DNA of 44,436 bases from Deltaproteobacteria bacterium. Lineage in GTDB: Bacteria > Myxococcota_A > Polyangia > Polyangiales > Ga0077539. This document shows positions 24,013-31,627 of the stretch, one piece after another. The stretch's first letter is position 1. Every line of letters starts with the position of its first letter. The notes beneath the pieces were generated by a model. It saw only the letters and a list, made by a program, of their open reading frames with translations, made no database searches and was not told the DNA's origin. The stretch is taken from NCBI GenBank assembly GCA_030694465.1, contig JAUXYJ010000071.1, positions 1-44,436 of the forward strand, written 5' to 3'. Position numbers and translations under genes: made by a program.

Positions 24013-26697
24013 ATGAAGGCACATGACGACGTTGCATTTGCAGGCGTGCTCGGGTCGACCCAGCGTGAGGTGTCCTTTGTGCCCACGCCCGACGGGGGCT
24101 CACGGCGGGTTGAGCTGGTGGTCTCGCTCAATACGGCGACCGATCCGGCCCTCGCGGAGGCTGCGACGGCCGGCACGCTGCATCGGGTCGAGAACCTCGA
24201 TCTTGCGGTCGTGTATGTGTTTCATGATCCGGTTGGACAGAGATTTACGCTGGTGATTCCCAGTACGCGCGCGCACGAGTCGTTGGCGCTGCGGGCGGAG
24301 TTTCTCAAGCAGCTCGCGAACGAGCGCGTGGTGGCTCTGCCTGCGTATGTGCGCGAGGCCCACGCGGTGGTGGGCGCCGAGGGGCTGCGCAAATGGTTGG
24401 CCGAGCCGGACCCTCGCGTGGTGGCTGCGCGCGAGGCGACGTTGCTTCAGCGTGAAGAGCGCTTGTTGCACCGCGCCGAAGAGATCACCCGGCGCGAAGA
24501 CGACGTGCGTGAGCGGCTCGAAGAGTTTGACCTTGAGCGCGCCACGGTGACCCGTCGAGCCGAAGAGCTCGCGCAGCAAGAGCTTGTTTTAATTGAACAA
24601 TCTCGCTCGGTCGAGGACTCTCATGCGCAGCTAAGGGACGAGTGGAACCAGCTCGCGCAGGCCCGTGACGCGATGGCACAGGTGAGCGGTCCGCAGGCTG
24701 CGAACGTGGCCTCGTTGGGCGACATGGTCACTCGCGCGCAGGGGGACGTGAGCCAGCCGTTTGACCTCACGCCGCGCAGCACGTCGCCGATTCTCGAGGC
24801 GCCGCCACCACTCGAGAGCGTCCCCGAAGAGATGGAGCCTCTGCAGGACGCAGAGGACGCGCTGTTGCTCGACGCGACACCGATTGAGGCAGACCTTGAG
24901 CCCATGGAGGCGATCGAGCCCATGGAGAGCACCGAGGCCCTTGAGCCCATGGAGGCGATCGAGCCCATGGAGAGCTCAGAGGACCTGCCGTTGGACGGCG
25001 ACATTGAGCCGCTGGCTGAGTCTGAGATGCTCGAGGCGCTGCCCCTTGAGGCCGAGATCGAGGACTCGTCCATCGAGCCGACGCCCTTGGAGGCCGACAT
25101 CCACTGGCTCTCGAGCGGGCGCGACGCGCGCGCGGCGGTGGTGGACGGCGAGGTGAGGGTGTGGCTGCGTGGGGACGCCAAGAGCGTGCATGCGCTGTCG
25201 CACAGTGACGCGGTGCCGGTGCTTGAGGCGTCTCCCGAGGCAGAGTTTCCGCTGGTGCTCTTGTCGGTTGTGACAGGCGATGGTGCGCAGCGGCTGGGCA
25301 GGGCCCTGTTGGATCTCACGCACGCCGAAGACCGCGCGGTGCTCGACGCGCTCTCTCGGGAGTCTCGCGTGCGCGTCGAGGTGATCTCGCGTGACGGTCG
25401 CGCGCTCGGGGGTCATGCCCTCGCGATGTCTGGCGGCGAGGCGCACGCGCGGATGCTGGTCGAGACGGTGGGTGCGCGTTTGGCTGGGGATTCTGCAGGG
25501 CGATCGCGCGAGGCGGACCGCATGTTGCGCGAGGGTGTTGCCTACACAGAGACCGATGAGTCGTGGGAGCGTGCGCTGCGTGACGAGCAGCTCTTGGCCA
25601 CGGCGGCGGGCGTCGACGCGGCGCGCGCGCTGCTTGATGTGATCGCCGAGCCCGAGGCGCGGGGGCGCTGGCAGATGGCACGAGGGGTCTCGACGAGCTT
25701 GCTTGAGAACCTCGAGCGGCGGGCGCTCTTTGCGATGTTGCGCATGGGCGTCGTGCTCTCGCCGGCGCTGATCGGGAGGGCGCTTGCGCTCTCGATTGCT
25801 GGAGATTCGCTGGCATTCGCGGGCAAGGCGCTCATGGCGTTTACGCGGACGTGCGTGAGCGGTGTGGCCAGCGTGGGGCTCTCGCGGGCTGACGCGTACC
25901 GGCGGCTGAGCGGCTTGGTTCAGTGGGCTGCGGGCGAGGGGCTTGTGGGAGAGCAGGTCGCGATTGAGGTCTACGACGAGCTCGAGGCGCTGTGGGATCC
26001 TGAGAACCTCGACGGGCCCGAGTCCGACGATCCTCGCGCTGTCGTCTCGGACGCCGAGCTCAAGGTGCTCTCAGACGCAGAGCTTCGGCGCTGGTGTCTG
26101 CATCCCAAGGTCCGCGCCAAGGCTGCGTTGTTGTTGGCTGCACGTGACGCGCAGTCTCACGCGCTCTTGCTCGGGCGTGTGCTTCGCGCGGTCACGCCCA
26201 AAGACGCCGCGCCGATTTTGGCCGAGATGCTGCGCAAGGGCGACGAGCTCGGAGACGCCTGGGTAGACCTCGCCTCGTCGAGCAAGCCCACGGCGGCCGC
26301 GGCGGCTGCGGTCGCGATCGCGAAGATTCGTTTGCGCAGGGGGCTGTTGCCCATGATCCAGCGGGCGCTCTCGCACGAGGCGACCGAGGCGCAGTTGTAT
26401 GGCTGGGCTGTGGGCGAGTTTGGTGCGGGCGCGGTGCGGGCGCTCACCGAGAGCATGGTGGACGGCGGCGGGATCGAGCGGACGAGCTGGATCCTCGCGC
26501 ACGTGGTTCGTGGAGGCGGAGGGCGCGAGGTAGAGCGCGTGCGTCAGCAAAACGAAGGGAGCATCGCGCAGGCCGCGATGCGCGCGGTGGGTGCGGTCGA
26601 TGACGCGCGCGAGTATGACAGCGCGCTGCGTTCGGGCAGGGGAATCACGCCTGCCGAGCGCGCCGCTGCGGCGCTGATCGCGGCGTTGCAATCGTGA
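24013..26697 (+). CDS. large cytoplasmic protein with coiled coil, acidic repeats and helical-repeat C-terminus
   Basis: About 894 residues. Residues 1-130 form a compact domain ending in KQLANERVVALPAYVREAH. A long charged coiled coil follows (about 135-215, REERLLHRAEEITRREDDV). Next is an acidic linker (about 250-360) built from short repeats of EPMEAIEPMES type. The C-terminal 500 residues are helical and look like HEAT-type repeats in the last third. No signal peptide. GGAG lies 6 nt before the ATG at 24013; an in-frame TTG at 24001 is weaker. Function unknown; the layout suggests a scaffold or regulator. Confidence 0.65.
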   Translation: MKAHDDVAFAGVLGSTQREVSFVPTPDGGSRRVELVVSLNTATDPALAEAATAGTLHRVENLDLAVVYVFHDPVGQRFTLVIPSTRAHESLALRAEFLKQLANERVVALPAYVREAHAVVGAEGLRKWLAEPDPRVVAAREATLLQREERLLHRAEEITRREDDVRERLEEFDLERATVTRRAEELAQQELVLIEQSRSVEDSHAQLRDEWNQLAQARDAMAQVSGPQAANVASLGDMVTRAQGDVSQPFDLTPRSTSPILEAPPPLESVPEEMEPLQDAEDALLLDATPIEADLEPMEAIEPMESTEALEPMEAIEPMESSEDLPLDGDIEPLAESEMLEALPLEAEIEDSSIEPTPLEADIHWLSSGRDARAAVVDGEVRVWLRGDAKSVHALSHSDAVPVLEASPEAEFPLVLLSVVTGDGAQRLGRALLDLTHAEDRAVLDALSRESRVRVEVISRDGRALGGHALAMSGGEAHARMLVETVGARLAGDSAGRSREADRMLREGVAYTETDESWERALRDEQLLATAAGVDAARALLDVIAEPEARGRWQMARGVSTSLLENLERRALFAMLRMGVVLSPALIGRALALSIAGDSLAFAGKALMAFTRTCVSGVASVGLSRADAYRRLSGLVQWAAGEGLVGEQVAIEVYDELEALWDPENLDGPESDDPRAVVSDAELKVLSDAELRRWCLHPKVRAKAALLLAARDAQSHALLLGRVLRAVTPKDAAPILAEMLRKGDELGDAWVDLASSSKPTAAAAAAVAIAKIRLRRGLLPMIQRALSHEATEAQLYGWAVGEFGAGAVRALTESMVDGGGIERTSWILAHVVRGGGGREVERVRQQNEGSIAQAAMRAVGAVDDAREYDSALRSGRGITPAERAAAALIAALQS
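24898..24975 (+). repeat. in-frame tandem repeat encoding EPMEAIEPMES
   Basis: Two near-identical blocks of 33 nt, 45 nt apart, inside the coding region at 24013-26697. Each encodes EPMEAIEPMES. Number changes here would keep frame and alter only linker length. Confidence 0.75.
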
Positions 26698-26771
26698 CCG
26701 CGTCACGCGCCGAGTGAAGGTAGCAGTGGACAGCGCAAGGGATGCGCGACTAGCATCGACGGAGCCACTTC

Positions 26772-27509
26772 ATGCGGATTGGGATTTTTAGCGACGTTCA
26801 TGCAAATCTAGAGGCTCTCTCATCGGTCATCGAGGCACTCCGTCGCGAAAAAGTCGACGTTCAGTACTGTCTCGGTGATGTGGTGGGATACGGAGCTTCT
26901 CCTAACGAGTGCACGGACATCGTGCGGCGTGTGGCCAAGGTCACGATCTTGGGCAACCACGACGCGGCGGTCGCCGGGCGCATGGACTATTCGTACTACT
27001 ACGAAGCTGCGCGCCGCGCGCTGGACCTCCACGCGTCGTTGCTGTCGCAAGACAACATGTCGTGGCTGCGGTCGCTCCCGTACAAGCACGACATTGAGGG
27101 CGCGAACGTGACGCTCTGTCACGGCTCGCCGGTGCGCCTCGAAGAGTTTGACTACATCTTTGCGCCTGAGCAGGCCCGTGAGTGTCTTCCGTACTACGAC
27201 GAGCTCTCGCAGCTCACGATGATCGGGCACTCGCACTTGTGCAAAGTGTTTGAGTTCTCAGAGAGCGACGTCGAAGAGCTCCCGGCGCGCAAGTTTACGC
27301 TCAAGCCCAACCGCAAATACATCGTGTCGGTGGGCTCGACGGGTCAGCCTCGTGACTACGACAACCGCGCGAGCTTTGTGATCTTTGACACGGTCACGCG
27401 GGTGTTTGAGTTTAAGCGCGTCGAGTACGACATCGAGAGCGCCGCGCAGAAGATCTTTGGCGCACAGCTCGAGCGCAATTTCGCTCACCGATTGTTTATC
27501 GGGGTCTGA
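26772..27509 (+). CDS. calcineurin-like metallophosphoesterase
   Basis: A protein of 245 residues with all metallophosphoesterase motifs in order: DVH at 8-10, GDVVGYG, GNHD and GHSH, which hold a two-metal centre. It resembles the stand-alone YfcE/ApaH-like group that hydrolyses phosphodiesters or phosphomonoesters; the substrate is not known. The ATG has GGAG 7 nt upstream. It stands alone, about 70 nt after the large gene, with about 100 nt downstream before the rearranged region. Confidence 0.9.
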   Translation: MRIGIFSDVHANLEALSSVIEALRREKVDVQYCLGDVVGYGASPNECTDIVRRVAKVTILGNHDAAVAGRMDYSYYYEAARRALDLHASLLSQDNMSWLRSLPYKHDIEGANVTLCHGSPVRLEEFDYIFAPEQARECLPYYDELSQLTMIGHSHLCKVFEFSESDVEELPARKFTLKPNRKYIVSVGSTGQPRDYDNRASFVIFDTVTRVFEFKRVEYDIESAAQKIFGAQLERNFAHRLFIGV

Positions 27510-27607
27510 GCGTTCGCGGATTGGGGATGGTCGGGGGAGTTGGGCGCGCTGGGGCTCTTCGCGAGGCTCGCGAGGTGAGATCACGAGAAACCCGGTAGGG
27601 GCCGGGA

Positions 27608-28327
27608 TTGAGTGATCTGAGATCATCAAAAACGCGCGCCACGGTGACTTCGGAGGGGTTGTCCACTGGTCGCGAGCGGTGGCGTGTGGCTTACTCAGAG
27701 AGCTCGCGGATGTGTGGGCGTGGGAGGTGTAACTTGCACGCGGGCGCACACTTTCTGGCCAACGGCATCGACGCGAGCGGCTCTCCGCTCGGAGATCTGT
27801 GGCGCATCGATGGGATGACAGGCCAAGCGTTTGGCTTTGGCAACGTGCTGCCCAGCGGAGGTTTGCCCGACCTCTCGTTTGACGATCACGGCGATGGCCT
27901 GGTGTATGCCGGAGGCTACGTGGGCACGACGTGGTACCGCGACCTGTGGATCACACGCGTCACAGGTGATGTCGCAAACACTGCGTTTGTCCACGATTTT
28001 GCGTGGGATGGGCTCGCACCGACCGCGCGCTACGCGGTGGTCGCAGACCTTGAGCACGGGATGTTCTGGGGCGTCCCAGGCTCGCAGTTGGCAGGCAACC
28101 CCGCGCCGCAAGGGATCTACTATCTCGACGCGGCGGGGGCCTCGTTGCTCTCGCAGCAGGGCTCTACGAGCGCTGCGCGAAGCGCGTCACCGGGTGGCAC
28201 GCCCGTGGACCTCGGTCGCCGCACCGACGATCGCGCCGCTCGCACACCACGCGCTGCGGTGATCGCTCGGACGACTGGCCGACGCCCAGTCGCGAGCACG
28301 CGGGCGCGGCAAGAGGGCCCTCAATGA
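27608..28327 (+). CDS. kelch-like beta-propeller fragment, probably truncated
   Basis: The frame opens with a TTG at 27608 and has neither signal peptide nor full propeller. Residues about 45-180 contain kelch-like strands (GDLWRIDGMTG, YRDLWITRVTGD, each followed by hydrophobic strands). The last ~60 residues are Arg/Ala-rich and unlike the rest. The stop overlaps the next gene's ATG as ATGA, which argues for a real, coupled gene end. Most likely this is the 3' remnant of a surface protein gene whose 5' part was lost, or a small gene with a misplaced start. Confidence 0.4.
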   Translation: MSDLRSSKTRATVTSEGLSTGRERWRVAYSESSRMCGRGRCNLHAGAHFLANGIDASGSPLGDLWRIDGMTGQAFGFGNVLPSGGLPDLSFDDHGDGLVYAGGYVGTTWYRDLWITRVTGDVANTAFVHDFAWDGLAPTARYAVVADLEHGMFWGVPGSQLAGNPAPQGIYYLDAAGASLLSQQGSTSAARSASPGGTPVDLGRRTDDRAARTPRAAVIARTTGRRPVASTRARQEGPQ

Positions 28328-29592
28328 GCACGCGCTGGACGCTCTCGATGCTGTGCGTACTCGGTGCCTCGTGCAGCGTGCGCAACGGCATGGGGGACAG
28401 CGGCGCGGATGCGGGTAGCGAGCTTGCGGAGGTGCGTGATGCAGCGCGAGTGACACGAGATGCGGGCAGCGATGCAGGGGACGCTAGAGGCCCGCTGCCG
28501 TGGGCGGATGGGACGTTGCGTGTCCAGGAGATTACGGTGGAGTGGGGCTATCCACGCTCAAGCTATGGTCGTTGCGAAAGTGCGCAGTTGGTGGCGCCTG
28601 CGGCTTGGTTCGGGGCCTACAGCGCAGCATTTTTGAGGGACCAAAGGCTCTACTACTCGGTGATGGGCTCGCCAGGTTTTGTAAACGTAGAGACTGGAGA
28701 GATCCGCACACTGATTGAGCCTTCACGGGTTCAGATGGGGTATTCGGGATTTCCTGTTCGCAGTCAGGGGCGATTCACCCTCGCCGTGCAATCATTTTAC
28801 GAGCGCGCACAGGCAATCGTGCGGTTCGACGACCTCTCGGTGACTCAACCTGGACGGGTGATTTGGGCACACCAAGAGATCCCGCCCACGCGTCGCGCGT
28901 ATGGCACGAGCATCGTTTCGGGAACGGACTCTCTTCTCGCGTTCAACCGCGTCGCGGTAGATCCGGCTTGGAGCGAGCAGATCAACCTGTATGTGATAAA
29001 CCCCGATGGGACGGGGCTGCGAAATCTTACGTACGGTCGGCCGGACGGTGTGTTTGAGTTTCGAGCCGATGGCGACCGAGTCATCCTCACGCTTGAGGGG
29101 CAAATTCAGCTGTGGACGCGAGGTGACACTGCGCCGCACAAGATCGCGCAGACTCAGCGGGCGCAGTGGCTCCCGTGGATCTCGGGGGATCACGTGGTGT
29201 GGACCGATCAGCGGCACGGCGTGCGAGGGGACCGTGTGGACCCGGACAACCCCGAGATTTACTACATGAACCTCCGGACCCAAGAGGTCCGTCGCATCAC
29301 CCACGACCCTCCTGAGCGGCCCGTGGTGCAAGACAAAGCGACGGTGCAAGGCGACTGGATCGTGTGGGTCGATCTTCGCCACGCGTCTGCGCCCAATGGC
29401 GGGTTTTTGGGCGACCGCATGGCGATCTACGGCTACCACATTCCCACTGCGCGAGAGTACGCGCTGGTCAACGACGCGGGATGTCGCGCGAGCCATCCGG
29501 TGATCTTCGGCGAGCACGTGTACTTCGACGGATTCGTGCCCTCGGTCAACCGCAGCGCCATGTACCGGGTGCCGCTCCCGGTGGTCCCGTAG
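28324..29592 (+). CDS. beta-propeller lipoprotein (TolB/PD40-like)
   Basis: A protein of 422 residues. The leader ends in the lipobox LGASC (Cys 17). An Asp/Ala-rich linker (GDSGADAGSELAEV) precedes a domain of short repeated blades, such as INLYVINPDGTGLRNLTYGR and EIYYMNLRTQEVRRITHD, typical of TolB-like WD40/PD40 propellers. It is probably displayed at the outer membrane. Its last ~150 codons are duplicated at 30528-30804 with a deletion. The palindrome lies 6 nt after the stop. Confidence 0.7.
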   Translation: MSTRWTLSMLCVLGASCSVRNGMGDSGADAGSELAEVRDAARVTRDAGSDAGDARGPLPWADGTLRVQEITVEWGYPRSSYGRCESAQLVAPAAWFGAYSAAFLRDQRLYYSVMGSPGFVNVETGEIRTLIEPSRVQMGYSGFPVRSQGRFTLAVQSFYERAQAIVRFDDLSVTQPGRVIWAHQEIPPTRRAYGTSIVSGTDSLLAFNRVAVDPAWSEQINLYVINPDGTGLRNLTYGRPDGVFEFRADGDRVILTLEGQIQLWTRGDTAPHKIAQTQRAQWLPWISGDHVVWTDQRHGVRGDRVDPDNPEIYYMNLRTQEVRRITHDPPERPVVQDKATVQGDWIVWVDLRHASAPNGGFLGDRMAIYGYHIPTAREYALVNDAGCRASHPVIFGEHVYFDGFVPSVNRSAMYRVPLPVVP

Positions 29593-29614
29593 CCCCATCC
29601 GGCGACGTCGCCGG
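29108..29614 (+). repeat. source copy of a duplicated gene end (repeat A)
   Basis: The end of the propeller lipoprotein gene, its stop and the adjacent palindrome (29599-29614) recur in the same orientation at 30528-30829. The copies differ at only a handful of sites outside one 207-nt gap. The two genes between them (29708-30526) would be removed by recombination between the copies. Confidence 0.85.
29599..29614. repeat. palindrome CCGGCGACGTCGCCGG, copy 3
   Basis: It follows the propeller-lipoprotein stop by 6 nt and forms the left boundary of the two-gene cassette. Confidence 0.9.
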
Positions 29615-29707
29615 GGTGCTGCCGGCGACTCAATGTGGCGAGGATCGTGCGCGAGAGCTGATGGCGTGGTGTGCGCAGTGGCGTGACGGTGTGGCATGCT
29701 TGGGGCG

Positions 29708-30022
29708 ATGACGCAGAAGACCGTGTTTGAAATCGCTGGAGAGCTCGCGCAGGCGCATGTCGAGGACGATCCGCAAACGACCGCGGTGTACTATGTCGAG
29801 GGCGTGCACGATGAGATTAGGCTCGTGGAGGTCTCAGGTTCGCTTGGCAACGGCGGCGTTGGTGAGGTGCTGCCCTTTCGGTTTAAGCCACAACCCGAAC
29901 ACGGGATTCCGTTTGCGTCGGTGCTGGTGCTCTTGAGCCCCTCTGAGTGGACCCAGGTGCAAGCCGGAACGCTCGAGCTCCCACAGGGCTGGGACCTCGA
30001 CAAGCTCAAGAAAGTGGTGTGA
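29708..30022 (+). CDS. small protein of the HEPN cassette, unknown function
   Basis: About 104 residues, acidic, with mixed strands and helices (TTAVYYVEGVHDEIRLVEVSGS, then SEWTQVQAGTLELP). It has no nucleotidyltransferase motif, so it is not the usual MNT partner of HEPN toxins. The ATG at 29708 is preferred; an in-frame ATG at 29696 is possible. The next gene begins 3 nt after its stop, so the pair is an operon. A partner or antidote role is inference from position. Confidence 0.6.
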   Translation: MTQKTVFEIAGELAQAHVEDDPQTTAVYYVEGVHDEIRLVEVSGSLGNGGVGEVLPFRFKPQPEHGIPFASVLVLLSPSEWTQVQAGTLELPQGWDLDKLKKVV

Positions 30023-30025
30023 TCC

Positions 30026-30526
30026 GTGGCGACGTCGAGAGCATGGGCTGAAGCTTACTTAGCTCAGGCGCGGGCAGACCTCGACGCTGTGTCCGCGATC
30101 GGGTCTGCGTCGCCCTCCACGTCCGCGATGCTCTGGCAGATGGTGTTTGAGAAGTACGCCAAGGCTGCCCTCTTGAGGCAGGGCTCTGTGGCGCTCGCGA
30201 CGGTTCAGACAAGCCACAAGGCCGCATCGCGAATGATCGAGGCCCTGCGCAGGCAGCGTGACGTGTTTTCGGTGCTCGGAGGTGCGAGGGTCTGGGAGGA
30301 CGTGCTCTGGCTTGTCGAGGCGCTTGAGCGCGCGCACCCGCAGCTTGCGCAGCCTACGGGACCACGGCTTGAGTACCCATGGGAGGACAGCGCGGGTGAG
30401 GTTTGGTGGCCGGCCAAAGACCTGCAGATTGCGCAGCAATTATCCGATCCGCGACGTGGAATCGCCGTGCGGGTGCTTCGGTTTGCGCGGCTTCTCGATC
30501 AGCACTTCGAGGCGATGTTTGCCTAA
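30026..30526 (+). CDS. HEPN-domain protein
   Basis: A protein of 166 residues starting at GTG. The pattern AYLAQARADLDAV, then LWQMVFEKYAKAALL and a later His in TSHKAASRMIEAL is typical of small HEPN proteins (Q..EK..KA.L core). HEPN proteins include RNase toxins of toxin-antitoxin and abortive-infection systems. The usual R-x4-6-H catalytic motif is not visible here, so RNase activity is doubtful. It forms a pair with the gene at 29708 and is flanked by direct repeats, which suggests a mobile or exchangeable cassette. Confidence 0.65.
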   Translation: MATSRAWAEAYLAQARADLDAVSAIGSASPSTSAMLWQMVFEKYAKAALLRQGSVALATVQTSHKAASRMIEALRRQRDVFSVLGGARVWEDVLWLVEALERAHPQLAQPTGPRLEYPWEDSAGEVWWPAKDLQIAQQLSDPRRGIAVRVLRFARLLDQHFEAMFA

Positions 30527-30527
30527 C

Positions 30528-30804
30528 TCAGCTTTGGACGCGAGGTGACAAAGCGACGGTGCAAGGCGACTGGATCGTGTGGGTCGATCTTCGCCACGCG
30601 TCTGCGCCCAATGCCGGGTTTTTGGGCGACCGCATGGCGATCTACGGCTACCACATCCCCACCGCGCGAGAGTACGCGCTGGTCAACGACGCGGGATGTC
30701 GCGCGAGCCACCCAGTGATCTTCGGCGAGCACGTGTACTTCGATGGATTCGTGCCCTCGGTCAACCGCAGCGCCATGTACCGCGTGCCGCTCCCGGTGGT
30801 CTAG
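30528..30804 (+). pseudogene. truncated copy of the propeller-lipoprotein gene end (repeat B)
   Basis: It matches the 3' end of the gene at 28324-29592 but lacks 207 nt (69 codons), joined at a GACA shared by both breakpoints. No start codon or signal peptide remains. Of the differences I can see in the coding part, six are synonymous (for example ATT/ATC, ACT/ACC, CCG/CCA) and one changes an amino acid (Gly to Ala), so the copy diverged mostly while still under selection. The HEPN gene stops 2 nt before it. Confidence 0.85.
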
Positions 30805-30813
30805 TAGCGCCAC

Positions 30814-30829
30814 CCGGCGACGTCGCCGG
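30814..30829. repeat. palindrome CCGGCGACGTCGCCGG, copy 4
   Basis: It lies 9 nt after the truncated gene copy, matching copy 3 in position relative to its stop. It was therefore present before, or copied with, the duplication. Confidence 0.9.
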
Positions 30830-30866
30830 GTACCTGCGTCCGCGGCAATTTCGGGCGCGAGGGCGC

Positions 30867-31283
30867 TTAGTCCAGCGCGGCTGTGGGGACGATCGCGTGG
30901 GACATCGCGACCGCGCACAGCGAGACCATCGCGGCGATCAGCGCCACGGTGCTCAGTGTGGTTTGGGTGCGCGGGCTGTCCTGCGTGGTGCGCGCGCTGT
31001 GGAGGGCGAGGGCGAGGGCTAACGCTGCGGCGGCGAAGCCCCAGTGGAGGTGCCGATCGAGGAAGCTTCCGGCCCGGAGGGACTGGGCGTAGACGGCGCG
31101 GCGGTGGCCGCTCTCGAAGCCGGGGAGGGCCCAGAGGGCGCTCGCGAGGGTGGTGAGGGCGAGGGCTCCGGCGGCGCGACTGGCGAGGGCGCGGAGGCGT
31201 GCTGACAGGCTCAGCCGGGCGGTGAGCAGGGCGGGCACAAGAGCGCACGCAGAGAGCACATGGAGGTATCCCACGGGGCTCAT
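30867..31283 (-). CDS. four-helix integral membrane protein, last gene of the SPASM operon
   Basis: A protein of 138 residues with about four hydrophobic helices (YLHVLSACALVPALL near the start, then ALALTTLASALWALPGF, WGFAAAALALALALHSA and VALIAAMVSLCAVAMSHAI). It starts with an ATG overlapping the upstream TGA (ATGA). The His in FLDRHLHWGF lies near a membrane edge, so haem or metal binding is conceivable but unproven. I do not recognise the family. Coupling with the radical SAM gene suggests a role in export or in handling the modified product. Confidence 0.65.
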   Translation of the reverse strand: MSPVGYLHVLSACALVPALLTARLSLSARLRALASRAAGALALTTLASALWALPGFESGHRRAVYAQSLRAGSFLDRHLHWGFAAAALALALALHSARTTQDSPRTQTTLSTVALIAAMVSLCAVAMSHAIVPTAALD

Positions 31284-31627
31284 GGGAGCCACCCGGCCTG
31301 GGCGGCGATGGCGAGCCCAGAGAGCACCGCGCCGACCTGGGTCGCGCCGGCGGAGTGCTTGGGCCATCGGCGGGCCAGGGCGACGCAGCCCGCGAGGGCG
31401 AGCGCGAGGGCATAGCCGGTGAGCATCAGGCGCTCGTGGGTGTACGAGCGCTCGGACGAGAGCACCGCGAGGGGCGAGGGCTCGGGGCCCAAGAGGTGCT
31501 GGCCCACGCGGACGAGGGCATAGAGCGCGGGGGTCCACGCGAGGCCCAGCGCGAGGGCGCCCAGGAGGGCGTCGCGGCGGAGGGGCAGCGGGGCAGGGGG
31601 CAGGGGCGAGGGCTCTGCGGGGCTCAC
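31280..31627 (-). CDS. small integral membrane protein of the SPASM operon
   Basis: About 115 residues from a GTG overlapping the TGA of the radical SAM gene. After a Pro-rich start come three probable helices (ALLGALALGLAWTPALYAL, MLTGYALALALAGCVALA, VGAVLSGLAIAAQAG), with ERSYTHERLML between the first two. The reading frame above the GTG belongs to the enzyme gene. Function unknown; it is probably a partner of the 138-residue membrane protein that follows. Confidence 0.6.
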   Translation of the reverse strand: MSPAEPSPLPPAPLPLRRDALLGALALGLAWTPALYALVRVGQHLLGPEPSPLAVLSSERSYTHERLMLTGYALALALAGCVALARRWPKHSAGATQVGAVLSGLAIAAQAGWLP

